64,000 bases of DNA from Hoeflea sp. 108 (lineage in GTDB: Bacteria; Pseudomonadota; Alphaproteobacteria; Rhizobiales; Rhizobiaceae): positions 37,793 to 101,792 of the forward strand of contig NZ_KB890027.1 in NCBI RefSeq assembly GCF_000372965.1, written 5' to 3'. A model generated the notes under the pieces. It was not told the origin of the DNA. It saw only the letters and a program-made list of their open reading frames with translations, and ran no database searches. The position numbers and the translations under genes were made by a program. Below, piece after piece: positions 26,773 to 35,230 of the stretch. How positions within the stretch are numbered: position 1 is the stretch's first letter; every line of letters begins with the position of its first letter.

Positions 26773-28275
26773 GTGACAATTGCAGCCCAAGCGGGCGCGA
26801 TCGAGCGTGAGCGCAGCACGCTCATCGAAGAATCGATCCTGCCCACGACACTTAGCCAGCGACCGATCAGCATGCTGGGATACGCCTGGATCTGGATCGG
26901 CATCGCCGTCATTATCGCGACATTCTCGCTCGGCGCCACTGGCGTCGGCGGTGGCATTCCTTTGTCGACCGTCATCTTGACGATCTTTCTTGCCAACATC
27001 GGCATCGGCTTGTTCATGCTGCTCACCGCCGATATCGGCACCGAGCACGGGCTTCCCTTTGCCGTCTATCTGCGCGCGCCCTTCGGTATTCACGGAACGC
27101 ATTTGCCGGCGATCTCGCGCGGTCTCGTCGCCTCAATGTGGTTCGGCATCCAGACCTATCTTGGAGCTCTGGCGCTGAACGGCATCGGCTCGCATTTCCT
27201 CGGCTTCGATAACTGGTTCGTCTGGTATGTCGCCTTCGGCATCGTGCAGGTGGTCAACACAGCTTGCGGCATCAAGTCGATCGAACGCCTGGCAGCGCTC
27301 GCGGCCCCTTGCATCATCGCGATCTCGCTATGGATGTATTTTACCCTCGAAGGCATCGCCCAGACCAAGGGCATCAACATCTGGAATTTCCATGCCCAGG
27401 GCGAGATGTCGCTGCTGGTGCTGTTCATCGCCAATCTAGGTTTCTGGTCGACCATGGCGATCGACATTCCCAACCTGACCCGCTTCGTCAAGACCGAGCC
27501 AGGTTCGAAAACCTTCCTCAAGCGCAACAAGAGCATCTTTGCAGCACAGCTGATCGCCTTGCCGGTCACGCAGGCAATGATAGCCGGCATCGGCGGCGTG
27601 TCGTTCATCGCCACTGGCAACTGGAACCCGATCGAAGTCATCCAGGCGCAAAGCCAGGGTTTTGCGCTCATCATGCTGCTGGTGTTGGTGGTGCTCGCCC
27701 AGTGGTCGACCAACACGGCCGCCAACCTCATTCCGTCGGCCTTGACGCTGGTCAACCTGTCGCCGCGCCACGTCAACTACAAGGTCGGCGTGGTGCTCGC
27801 CGGCATCATCGGCACGCTGTGCTTTCCATGGCTGATCCTTGACAACCTGTTCGTCTTCCTCGGCTATTACGGTGCATTCCTGTCGGCGATCGGCGGCATC
27901 ATGACGGCCGACTATTACCTGATCCGTCGCCGTCGGGTGAACGTGCCCGACCTCTATCGCATGAACGGGCAGTTCCGCTATTCGGGTGGCATCAACTGGG
28001 CGGGCATGATCGCCTGGATTGCCGCCGGCAGCGTCGCGGCCTGGTATTCGAGCTACGCTTTCATCATCGGCTTTCCGCTCGGTCTCGTTCTCTACTACGT
28101 TCTGATGAAGATCGTCGTGCTGCCGCGCAATCCGCAGCAGGAAATCGAAAGCGGCTTTGATGATCGCTTCCTAGCCACGTCCGTCGGCAAGAGCTGGGTC
28201 TATACCGGCAATGGCGATTTCCAGCGGGCGGGTTCAGCTGAATTAGGTGCTGGCGACGGTCGCGAGGATATGTAG
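26773..28275 (+). CDS. NCS1-family permease (cytosine/hydantoin/allantoin type)
   Basis: A 500-residue sodium- or proton-coupled permease with about twelve hydrophobic segments. The opening LGYAWIWIGIAVIIATFSLGA and GLPFAVYLRAPFGIHG resemble CodB/Mhp1-type transporters of heterocyclic amides. It follows hyuB by 116 bases, so N-methylhydantoin or creatinine is the likely cargo. GTG 26773 is preferred because GGAGG lies five bases upstream; an in-frame GTG at 26761 overlaps that site. Confidence 0.9.
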   Translation: MTIAAQAGAIERERSTLIEESILPTTLSQRPISMLGYAWIWIGIAVIIATFSLGATGVGGGIPLSTVILTIFLANIGIGLFMLLTADIGTEHGLPFAVYLRAPFGIHGTHLPAISRGLVASMWFGIQTYLGALALNGIGSHFLGFDNWFVWYVAFGIVQVVNTACGIKSIERLAALAAPCIIAISLWMYFTLEGIAQTKGINIWNFHAQGEMSLLVLFIANLGFWSTMAIDIPNLTRFVKTEPGSKTFLKRNKSIFAAQLIALPVTQAMIAGIGGVSFIATGNWNPIEVIQAQSQGFALIMLLVLVVLAQWSTNTAANLIPSALTLVNLSPRHVNYKVGVVLAGIIGTLCFPWLILDNLFVFLGYYGAFLSAIGGIMTADYYLIRRRRVNVPDLYRMNGQFRYSGGINWAGMIAWIAAGSVAAWYSSYAFIIGFPLGLVLYYVLMKIVVLPRNPQQEIESGFDDRFLATSVGKSWVYTGNGDFQRAGSAELGAGDGREDM

Positions 28276-28298
28276 CCGAAAACATCGCCATGCAGACC

Positions 28299-28332
28299 AG
28301 CCATGCCACGGCGGAATAGGCGTGGCATGGCT
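28299..28332 (+). terminator. Hairpin terminator closing the hydantoin operon
   Basis: AGCCATGCCACG (28299-28310) pairs perfectly with CGTGGCATGGCT (28321-28332) around a 10-base loop. The following T-run is weak (CTGACTTT). Confidence 0.65.
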
Positions 28333-28410
28333 CTGACTTTGCGGGCCCGTCCTTAGCTCGGGCGTCTAAATGGTGGCCCGGCAGCCTCTATGACTTGCAT
28401 TGGTCGTATC

Positions 28411-28446
28411 GTATAGGATATAAGGCATCCACTTATCCTATATCTT
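28411..28446 (+). promoter_or_regulatory. Imperfect inverted repeat before Gfo/Idh genes
   Basis: TATAGGATATAAG (28412-28424) and CTTATCCTATA (28432-28442) are an inverted repeat with a two-base indel, in an AT-rich patch 16 bases before the Gfo/Idh start. A repressor site is likely, but no regulator gene is adjacent; it may have been lost at the IS junction. Confidence 0.45.
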
Positions 28447-28457
28447 ACGGCTCCCAT

Positions 28458-29422
28458 ATGAAACTGGCCTTTCTCGGTGTTAGCCACTGGCATTCGACGA
28501 TGCATGCGAAGGCCGCGCTGGCGGCGGGAGCGGAGATCGCCATGGCTTGGGATCCGTCCGCGGAAGCGGTACGGCTCTTTGCCGACAAGTTCGGCTGCGC
28601 GGTGGCGTCGAGGCTGGATCAGGCGCTTGCCGGAGCCGATCTCGCTGTTGTCATGGGCGTCCGTTCGAAATAGCCGAACGCGGGCTGGCCGTCATCGAGG
28701 CTGGCGTTCCGCTGCTGATCGAAAAGCCGATAGGCATTTCGGCTCGGGCCGCCGATCCGCTTGTCGCCGCCGGCCAGGGCAAAAATGCCTTTGTCGCCGT
28801 AGCGCTGCCGCACGGGCTCGGCATGATGGCGGCACTGCGCGACCTCGATACGGCCGGCCGTCTCGGGGCGATCTCGCATTCGCATTTCCGCCTCATCAAC
28901 GGTCCGCCACAGCGTTATGTCGATGACGGCGTCGGCTGGGTTCTGGATCGCGCCATCGGCGGCGGTGGCGCCCTGCGCAATCTGGGCATCCATGGCATCA
29001 ACGCCTTCCTGACGCTTGCAGGCGATCAGAAGGTCGATGTCGTTAGCGCCTCGTTCGGTCGCCCGATCCACGGCACCGAGGTCGAGGACTATGCGGCCGT
29101 TGTGCTCAGTGCGGCCGATGGCACGCTGGGGCTGGTCGAGGCAGGTTACACCTTCGCCTCGATGAAGCGCGGCATCTTCGAATGGCGCGTCTCGGCGAAG
29201 AACGCCACGCTCAGCGACTTCGGCGACCGCATCGCCCTTTCCACGCTCGACGACGAGGGCCAGCGCGACCTGCCGGTTACCCCGCCGGCGCGCCGCTACG
29301 ACGACGTCATGACTGATACGCTGAAACGGCTAGCCCAGGGACGGCCGCCGGCCGTGTCGCTCGCCGATTGCCGCCGCGCCATGGCAATCATCGACCATTG
29401 CTACGAAATTCAGGGAGTCTGA
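28458..29422 (+). pseudogene. Gfo/Idh/MocA-family oxidoreductase, frameshifted
   Basis: The first 72 codons from ATG 28458 give a Rossmann start (MKLAFLGVSHWHSTMHAKAAL). The family sequence then continues in another frame (RPFEIAERGLAVIEAGVPLLIEKPIG) to 29422. Adding one C after 28658 restores GGC CGT CCG TTC and a single protein of about 321 residues, including the catalytic-lysine block IEKPIG. The rest is undamaged, so the lesion is recent or a base-call error. The substrate is not known; sugars or inositols are usual for the family. Confidence 0.75.
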
Positions 29423-29423
29423 C

Positions 29424-29891
29424 ATGCTCAGGGTTGGCATCATTGGCGCGGGCCATTTCGGCGCAGCACATGCGCAGGCGCTGCGCTCGGTTACGGGCGC
29501 GACGCTGGTAGCAGCCTGCCGCAACGACGCCGAAGGGCTGAAGTCGTTCACCAACGAATATGGCGGCAGGGGCTACCTCGACTATCGTGACATGCTCGCC
29601 GATCCTGAGGTGGACACGGTCGTGGTGGCGCTGCCGCATCACCTGCACACCGACGTCGCCATTGCCTGCGCCGAGGCCGGCAAACACATCATGATCGAAA
29701 AGCCGCTGGCGCCGACGGTCGCCGAGTGCCGCAGGATCCTCGCCGCCGCCGACAAGGCCGGCGTGACGCTGATGCCGAGCCACACCATGCGCTTTTCGCT
29801 GCCGTTCCTGGCGGCCAAGCGGCTCATCGACAGCGGTGAACTCGGGAGTACCAAAATCTGTGGGGTATCAAGCGGCCATTGCGGTTTCTGA
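29424..29891 (+). pseudogene. Gfo/Idh/MocA-family oxidoreductase truncated by IS
   Basis: It begins one base after the previous gene with a clean Rossmann motif (VGIIGAGHFGAAHAQAL) and the family IEKPLAPTVAECRR. After about 140 residues (LIDSGELG) the frame enters the IS at 29844 and stops in its end. The remaining 200 or so residues do not reappear beyond the IS, so they were deleted rather than merely split off. Confidence 0.85.
29844..29866 (+). repeat. IS left inverted repeat
   Basis: Perfect 23-base inverted match to 32096-32118, beginning GGGAGTACCAAAATCTG. The transposase stop lies just inside it. Confidence 0.92.
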
Positions 29892-31268
29892 CTGGGGGGC
29901 GGAATTGTTGCTGGCCAGTCCGGGATACCACTGCTCGAACTTTCTGCGCAGCGTCCCGTCGAGCGCGCGGGTTCGGGTCTGCAGCATGAGATGTGCCCCT
30001 TCCTTCGACCATCGCATCTGCTGAAGCTTTGAGAAGCGCTTGCCGACCACGACATTGACGGTCGACTCCACGAACGCCGTCGAAACCCGTTCGCCATAGC
30101 GGCGGCGCTCGGCGTAGTTCGGGATCATGCCGGCGTTGTTGGCGATGTAGGTGTTGAATTCTCCCGCCGCCTTCCGGAATGCCTTCATGCTGGGATAATC
30201 GGTTTCGACCGCATCGAGATCATCGATGAGCCACTCGATGCAGGGCAGCGCCTGGCGGCGGTTGCCGTTCCACAGATAGCCCTTGATGCGCTTCAACTCG
30301 CGGGCGGTGTCTTCGGCTTCGCTTGGATTATGATGCGCCAGCCCCTTGGCGTACTGGCCGAGAACGGTCAGCCGCATGGTGATATGAAACCAGTCGAGCA
30401 CATGCTCGGCGCATGGAGACATGGCAACCGCCATGTTGCGGACGCTATCGCCACCGTCGGTGAGGAAGGTGATGTCCTGGTTCATCTGAAAGCCTTGCTC
30501 GCGCAGCACCTCTCGCAAGCGGCGGCGGGGCTTGTCGTCATGGCTCTGGACCAGGCCGAAATACCGGTTCTTCCGATCTTCCGGAATCGATTTTCCGACC
30601 ATGACCTCGAAATGGCTCTGCCTGCCGTCGCGGGCGCGGACATATCCACCATCCACACCGACGACGATCGGGCCTTCGGGGATGGGCAACTGCGCCCACA
30701 TCCGTGGAAAGCCTTCGATGAAGGAGGGGCGCTCGTCGCCGAGCTCCGCTTCGGCGCGTGCGGCTATGCGATGAAGATGGTTGCGGACCGTTTCGGCGTT
30801 CAGCGTAGAACCGATCGGCAAGACATCCTTCAGAAGATCGACGGTGACGCCGAAGGAGACCAGCGAGGCCCATTTGGTCTCAAGGTAGAGCAGTTCGGGC
30901 GCAACGTGTTCGGAAAACAGCGTCGTCAGCGGGCTGAAGGTCCGGGTCTGACCGGCATCGCAAGCGCAGCGGTGAAGCCGCGGACTGGAAACCGGCACGT
31001 CGCCAAATGGCGTTCGGAAGCGGATCGATGTGCTGCCCTTGCTCGTCTGTGCTCGGCCGCATTGTTGGCAACAGCGCCGTTCGGCGGCAAAGGTTGCCGC
31101 TTGCGCCGCAACGATGTGCTCCTGCAGGCGGCCAAGCAGATCCTTGGCCTCGGCGAGCGACAATCCGATTGCCTCAAGCTGGTCATGGGGTTTGTCGAAT
31201 CTCAAAATCTCTTCATCGCAAATGCTGCCGTCCGCTGCGGCGATCCGCAGCTTGATCTCAATCTTCAT
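29868..31268 (-). CDS. ISKra4-family transposase
   Basis: A 466-residue transposase. A cysteine pair CCQQCGRAQ near residue 67 is a zinc-ribbon-like segment. Acidic residues in VVGVDGGYVRARDG and FLTDGGDSVRNM, and EHVLDWFHITMRL, fit the DDE-type core of the ISKra4 group. The coding frame is intact from ATG 31268 to a stop inside the IS end, so the element may be active. It drops GC-poor promoters toward neither neighbour. Confidence 0.9.
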   Translation of the reverse strand: MKIEIKLRIAAADGSICDEEILRFDKPHDQLEAIGLSLAEAKDLLGRLQEHIVAAQAATFAAERRCCQQCGRAQTSKGSTSIRFRTPFGDVPVSSPRLHRCACDAGQTRTFSPLTTLFSEHVAPELLYLETKWASLVSFGVTVDLLKDVLPIGSTLNAETVRNHLHRIAARAEAELGDERPSFIEGFPRMWAQLPIPEGPIVVGVDGGYVRARDGRQSHFEVMVGKSIPEDRKNRYFGLVQSHDDKPRRRLREVLREQGFQMNQDITFLTDGGDSVRNMAVAMSPCAEHVLDWFHITMRLTVLGQYAKGLAHHNPSEAEDTARELKRIKGYLWNGNRRQALPCIEWLIDDLDAVETDYPSMKAFRKAAGEFNTYIANNAGMIPNYAERRRYGERVSTAFVESTVNVVVGKRFSKLQQMRWSKEGAHLMLQTRTRALDGTLRRKFEQWYPGLASNNSAPQSETAMAA

Positions 31269-31347
31269 TGCTTGCCTTTAACCCCGGTTTTGCAGAATGC
31301 ACGGAGAAGAAGCACGAGCCATGCCTTCAGCTCCCGAGCGGCGATAC

Positions 31348-32034
31348 TCATATGAGCCATTGATACATCAGCCGCCGGTGCTCATCCTGGCGAAAGCCGG
31401 TGTTCACGTCCCGCAGAGAAAACCGGCAGGCGAGAAACGGCGCGCGAGACCGGGACCGGTCAATTGCGCGTTCGACCGCCTGACGTGCTTCATCATCATC
31501 GAGCATGGCACGGTTGCCATTGAAAACAACCTGCTCGACAAAATCCGCCATGGTTGCCAGGTCATCCATGGTGTCCGGGCCAAGCGCGTCATCACGCCGC
31601 GCGAGATACCTGTCCGGGCCGCCACAATCCTCCGGCGGGCAGGCGCCCGCGCCGCCGACGCAGACCGGATAGCGCCCGCGTTCCTTCGCCACTTCCCGGT
31701 CTTCGACGCGGACTTCATGCTCCCACCAGTCGCCCATGTCATAGACGTAGGCAAACTTGGCGTTCTTGCGGAACCCAAAGCTGTCGAGCGTCTTGTCAGG
31801 CGGTTCAGTGCAAATATCCGACGAACCGTAACGAACCGCGCGTATCCTGAACTCAAAGAGATGCAAGCTCTCCCAGCCCATGGCCACCTGGATTACGCCG
31901 TGAAGCTCCCGCAACGAATAGCTCTCCGGAACCAGGACACGTCGCCACACCATCGGGCTCAGACCAAGCAGACGGATTTTGAGCTGGAGGATGGACCCCG
32001 TGGACGTCGGCAATGATGGGGATGTGGATGGCAT
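31348..32034 (-). CDS. Plasmid pRiA4b ORF-3 family passenger protein
   Basis: A 228-residue protein with the family pattern: an LKIRLLGLSPMVWRRVLVP start, LRELHGVIQVAMGWE, then YDMGDWWEHEVRVE and ACPPEDCGGP. Genes of this family often ride in IS elements of this type; the function is unknown. It lies upstream of the transposase in the same direction and inside the inverted repeats, so it belongs to the element. Confidence 0.88.
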   Translation of the reverse strand: MPSTSPSLPTSTGSILQLKIRLLGLSPMVWRRVLVPESYSLRELHGVIQVAMGWESLHLFEFRIRAVRYGSSDICTEPPDKTLDSFGFRKNAKFAYVYDMGDWWEHEVRVEDREVAKERGRYPVCVGGAGACPPEDCGGPDRYLARRDDALGPDTMDDLATMADFVEQVVFNGNRAMLDDDEARQAVERAIDRSRSRAPFLACRFSLRDVNTGFRQDEHRRLMYQWLI

Positions 32035-32095
32035 ATCCGGTTCGACATTTTCAACGACAAAAGCCTACCCAGCCTTCAGCCCACCGGCTACCAAC

Positions 32096-32118
32096 ACCCC
32101 ACAGATTTTGGTACTCCC
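32096..32118 (-). repeat. IS right inverted repeat
   Basis: Perfect 23-base inverted partner of 29844-29866. It ends 21 bases before the stop of the DUF3800 gene. Confidence 0.92.
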
Positions 32119-32139
32119 CTATTCGAAGGAATGGGCGGC

Positions 32140-33306
32140 CTAACCCGCGTCCTGCTGCCCGAATGCAACCCGCCGGCGAAAGTCCGGTAGGGCCGCCTTG
32201 GCCACGGCATAGACCACCTCCATGCCGAGAAGCGGGTCCATGCCCCTATCGGCTCTATCGGCAAGTTCCTCGAGCACAAGCATGTTCACCGGCGCCTCGT
32301 CTCCAGCCAGGTCGATGATGTCAAAATCCGGGAGGATACATTCCTCGCTGAAATGTGGCTGGATCGCTTCTGCAAGCTGCCGATAGCTCTCATCGCCCTG
32401 ATTGGCCGCGACGGCAACTGCAGTGCCGGCGATCAGGTCGGCGAGCTGCACCGCCGCGTGGTCCGACGACGACACGAATGAAATCGGCTTTGCCATATTC
32501 CAGGTCAGTCGGACCCGCTTACCCAACGCTTCCATGTAGACCGGGTCGGGCCGGTTGACCATGACGTCGTAGATGCCCGCGAGCGCGCGAAGCGGCTTGG
32601 AGTCGTCACACACCACTTCGAGCAGGGGGTGCCGCTCGGCCCAGTTCCGGAGATGGTCGGTCACGGCACTGATCGTCAGATCAAGGACCCACTTGCCGTT
32701 GTCACCCGTCAATTGAAGGTTGCGGGTCTCCCTGGCGATGGTGACATTGTACCCGCGGGCGAAGCGCAGGATCGGACCGAGCAGCATGTTGAAGTGTTGT
32801 TCGTCCGGACTACCGAACAGAGCCGGAGCATCGACCGGATCCAGCGATCGCATGAAACGCTCGAACTGCACGGCAAGCTCCTCGGCGCCTTCGCCAGAGG
32901 CCACCATTTGCATGTAGAGATAGGTCGCTACGAACCGATGGAGGTTGTGGTGGTAGAACAGCATGTTGTTGCGCTGCAGGACCGGCTCGTAGATATACTC
33001 GAAGAACTTCGCGGCAAGGCTCAGACGCTTGTCATAGAGCGTCGCGATGTAACGCCCCTCAATGCGCCCGAGTATCTCGGCCACCATCGCCCGGCCACGC
33101 GGCCGTCTCAGCAGCTTCGCAGCCTTCAACTCGCCCATCTGCAAATGATGCCGCGAGCGTAGCTCGCCCACGATAGCGTTGGCCTCATCCAATTCGAGGT
33201 CTACGGACGCATAGGCGAAGAAGGGCTGGGCGGCGTCGAGCATGCGGTTCCCAGTGAAACCCGCCTCGTCGCATGAGATCAGTCGTGGGAGGATCGTTGT
33301 GGACAT
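32140..33306 (-). CDS. DUF3800 protein (RNase H-like fold, putative nuclease)
   Basis: A 388-residue protein. The N-terminal SCDEAGFTGNRML supplies the acidic residue typical of DUF3800, and the C-terminal SSDHAAVQLADLIAG supplies the second conserved acidic/helical block. DUF3800 proteins are often found in defence and mobile loci and are predicted to act on nucleic acids; the activity is not established. It is divergent from the toxin-antitoxin pair across a shared operator, so co-regulation is likely. Confidence 0.75.
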   Translation of the reverse strand: MSTTILPRLISCDEAGFTGNRMLDAAQPFFAYASVDLELDEANAIVGELRSRHHLQMGELKAAKLLRRPRGRAMVAEILGRIEGRYIATLYDKRLSLAAKFFEYIYEPVLQRNNMLFYHHNLHRFVATYLYMQMVASGEGAEELAVQFERFMRSLDPVDAPALFGSPDEQHFNMLLGPILRFARGYNVTIARETRNLQLTGDNGKWVLDLTISAVTDHLRNWAERHPLLEVVCDDSKPLRALAGIYDVMVNRPDPVYMEALGKRVRLTWNMAKPISFVSSSDHAAVQLADLIAGTAVAVAANQGDESYRQLAEAIQPHFSEECILPDFDIIDLAGDEAPVNMLVLEELADRADRGMDPLLGMEVVYAVAKAALPDFRRRVAFGQQDAG

Positions 33307-33357
33307 GGACTGTTTCTCGGCGCCGGCCGTCGATCTGACCTCGCCGGCCGGTTTGGG

Positions 33358-33420
33358 GGTTGATACTCAAGGGTTGATAATTGCCACAGACGGCGCTATC
33401 TATCAACCTTAGTATCAACC
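33358..33420. promoter_or_regulatory. Four-half-site operator of the RES/Xre module
   Basis: GGTTGATA occurs at 33358-33365 and 33372-33379, and its inverse TATCAACC at 33401-33408 and 33413-33420. The four sites form nested inverted repeats centred near 33390. They lie between the divergent DUF3800 start (33306) and the antitoxin start (33456), as expected for an autoregulated toxin-antitoxin operon. Confidence 0.75.
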
Positions 33421-33455
33421 AAGGTGGGCGCTGGCCCGCCGGCCAGCGAGTAACG

Positions 33456-34613
33456 ATGAGCGCGGAGCAGATCTCCCAGGAAACCCAAATTGATCCACTC
33501 GTGCGAGCAGTTGCAGAGGCCCGGGCGCGAGACGCCGGCAAGAGCGTGTCTGACTACCTGGCCGACCTGCTGATGATCGCGCCGTCGCCGTCGCTCCCTC
33601 ATTTGCTCACGGCGGGCGCCGGGCATGCCACTGAGCAATTGGGGGAGGCCTGGCACAGCAGCTTCAGCAAGCACCTGATCGATACGGCCCGCGACATCCG
33701 CGACCGAAACGACGCCGATCATTGGTCGAAGCTGGTTGCAGGACCCACGCCATGGGTTGCGTCCGAAGCGACGGCCAGTCCGGCTCTCCGCCTCGTCTTC
33801 GTGTTCAACTATCGTATCCAGAGCGCGGCGTTGCTGATGAGCGCTGCGTTCGAAGAGGCAGCCGTTAACGACTTCGATTTCGCCAAGGCACGATCGGTCT
33901 CGCGCCGAAGCAGCACATCCCGAACCTGGTACAACAGCATTGTCCACAATGTCGTCGACTGCTCGCGGCAGCTTCGAAACGCGCTCGTTCACGAGTGGAA
34001 GCCGACACCTCGAGCTGAACGTCTTGCCATCGATGCCTTCGTCATTCTCAGCGACCTAACGCCTGCTCGCAACGAGCTGCTTCGTCTCTGCCGCTATGAC
34101 CGGCCGCGAGCCTTCTCGCAGCTTGCCCGGCATGTGGAGCTCGCCGCGGACCAGTTTCGATTGTCCGCCGATCTGCTCGCAGAGGTCGAAGGTGCCTCGC
34201 GTCCCCAGGAATTGCCGTCGGAAGCACGCTTCGCTGAGACGACGCGCCTATTGCTCCAGCGTGCAGGGGGAGGGCTCTCGCTCACCGAAGCGGCGAAACT
34301 CCTCGGCACAAGCCGGCAGGCGCTCCACAAGCGGGTCAAGTCCGGCTCGGCGCTTGGGATGATGGAGGGTGATGAGCTTGTCCTGCCGAAATTCCAGTTC
34401 GTCGAAGAGGATGATCGCACGTCAATCCTCGATGGTTTGGCGAAGGTCATCAAACTATTCGACGCCAGCAGGGCCGGCCGATGGTCCGCCCTGCAGTTCC
34501 TCATTGAGCAGGATCCCAGTCTCGCAAGGGCACCGGTCGACGTGCTCAAAACCGGAGAGGTGCAACAGGTCGCCAATGCCGCGGCCGCGTATCTCGATGT
34601 GGACGAGGAATAG
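33456..34613 (+). CDS. Xre/MbcA-type antitoxin with long N-terminal extension (HEPN-like motif)
   Basis: A 385-residue protein. The last 60 residues (VIKLFDASRAGRWSALQFL and on) match the toxin-binding C-terminus of Xre/MbcA/ParS antitoxins, and residues about 275-300 (LSLTEAAKLLGTSRQALHKRV) form a helix-turn-helix. Antitoxins of this type usually have 130-160 residues; here about 250 extra residues precede them. That extension contains QLRNALVHEW near residue 173, an R-x4-H pattern as in HEPN RNases. ATG 33456 is used because an earlier frame start lies within the operator. It is two bases from the RES gene. Confidence 0.7.
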   Translation: MSAEQISQETQIDPLVRAVAEARARDAGKSVSDYLADLLMIAPSPSLPHLLTAGAGHATEQLGEAWHSSFSKHLIDTARDIRDRNDADHWSKLVAGPTPWVASEATASPALRLVFVFNYRIQSAALLMSAAFEEAAVNDFDFAKARSVSRRSSTSRTWYNSIVHNVVDCSRQLRNALVHEWKPTPRAERLAIDAFVILSDLTPARNELLRLCRYDRPRAFSQLARHVELAADQFRLSADLLAEVEGASRPQELPSEARFAETTRLLLQRAGGGLSLTEAAKLLGTSRQALHKRVKSGSALGMMEGDELVLPKFQFVEEDDRTSILDGLAKVIKLFDASRAGRWSALQFLIEQDPSLARAPVDVLKTGEVQQVANAAAAYLDVDEE

Positions 34614-34615
34614 GC

Positions 34616-35230
34616 TTGCCCACGTCGTTCGCCCCCACAGCACGCTTCCCGGCGGGCCTGCTCCCGATGGAACTCGACGCGGGCGAGATCATGGTCCGCA
34701 TTCATCGAAAAGGGCAGGGTGCGGTCTTCTTCGGGCCACCTGCCGGCAGGCCGCCTCAAAACCGTTTCGACGCCCCGGCGGGTGAATATGGGGTCCTCTA
34801 TGCCGCGCGCAGGCTCGAGGGCGCCTTCGTGGAAACCTTGCTTCGCCGACCCTCCGGACGGATCGTCAGGCGTGACTTCATCGAGGAGCGCCAGTGGACG
34901 CCGCTGCGTCTCCTGCGGCCCGTGACTGTCGCGAAAATCATGGATGAGGGTCTGCTGTTTCACGGAGTCGACGCTTCGGTGAGCGCCAGCGACGACTATG
35001 CTCCCTCAAGGGCCTTGGCGCTCGATCTCTACAATGACTTTCCCTCCCTCGAGGGGTTGGCCTATCGCTCGAGGCACAACAATGGCGAGATCTGCTACGC
35101 GCTGTTCGATCGCGTGCCGTCCTCAGACTTGGTCGAGTTGCCGAGTCACCCGTTCGAAGACAACCGGACGCGCGTCGACGAGTTGGTCCGGCTCCATGGC
35201 GTGATCCTGGACACCAGTGCACCGATCTAG
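34616..35230 (+). CDS. RES-family toxin (NAD+ phosphorylase type)
   Basis: A 204-residue RES-domain protein. The conserved arginine (RIHRKG / NRFDAP), glutamate (RLEGAFVETLLR) and serine (GLAYRSRHNN) that name the family are all present. Characterised members deplete NAD+ and are neutralised by the Xre-type antitoxin encoded upstream. The start is TTG 34616, two bases after the antitoxin stop; ATG 34669 is an alternative that would still retain the RES core. Confidence 0.85.
   Translation: MPTSFAPTARFPAGLLPMELDAGEIMVRIHRKGQGAVFFGPPAGRPPQNRFDAPAGEYGVLYAARRLEGAFVETLLRRPSGRIVRRDFIEERQWTPLRLLRPVTVAKIMDEGLLFHGVDASVSASDDYAPSRALALDLYNDFPSLEGLAYRSRHNNGEICYALFDRVPSSDLVELPSHPFEDNRTRVDELVRLHGVILDTSAPI

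Larger units (their letters stand above)
29844..32118. mobile_element. ISKra4-type insertion sequence, about 2.3 kb
   Basis: Bases 29844-29866 and 32096-32118 are perfect 23-base inverted copies (start GGGAGTACCAAAATC). Inside are two minus-strand genes: a pRiA4b ORF-3-type passenger and a transposase. No target duplication is seen: GAACTC lies left and CTATTC right. The gene cut on the left does not resume on the right, which suggests recombination or deletion after insertion. Only one copy is in the window. Confidence 0.9.

Noticed and set aside
29844..32118. Composite transposon carrying the creatinine island
   Set aside because: Only one IS copy is in the window; no matching end is found near 2200, so a composite structure cannot be supported.
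33358..33420. Short CRISPR-like or iteron array
   Set aside because: Only four copies in two orientations, placed between divergent starts; an operator explains it better. No CRISPR array or cas gene was found.
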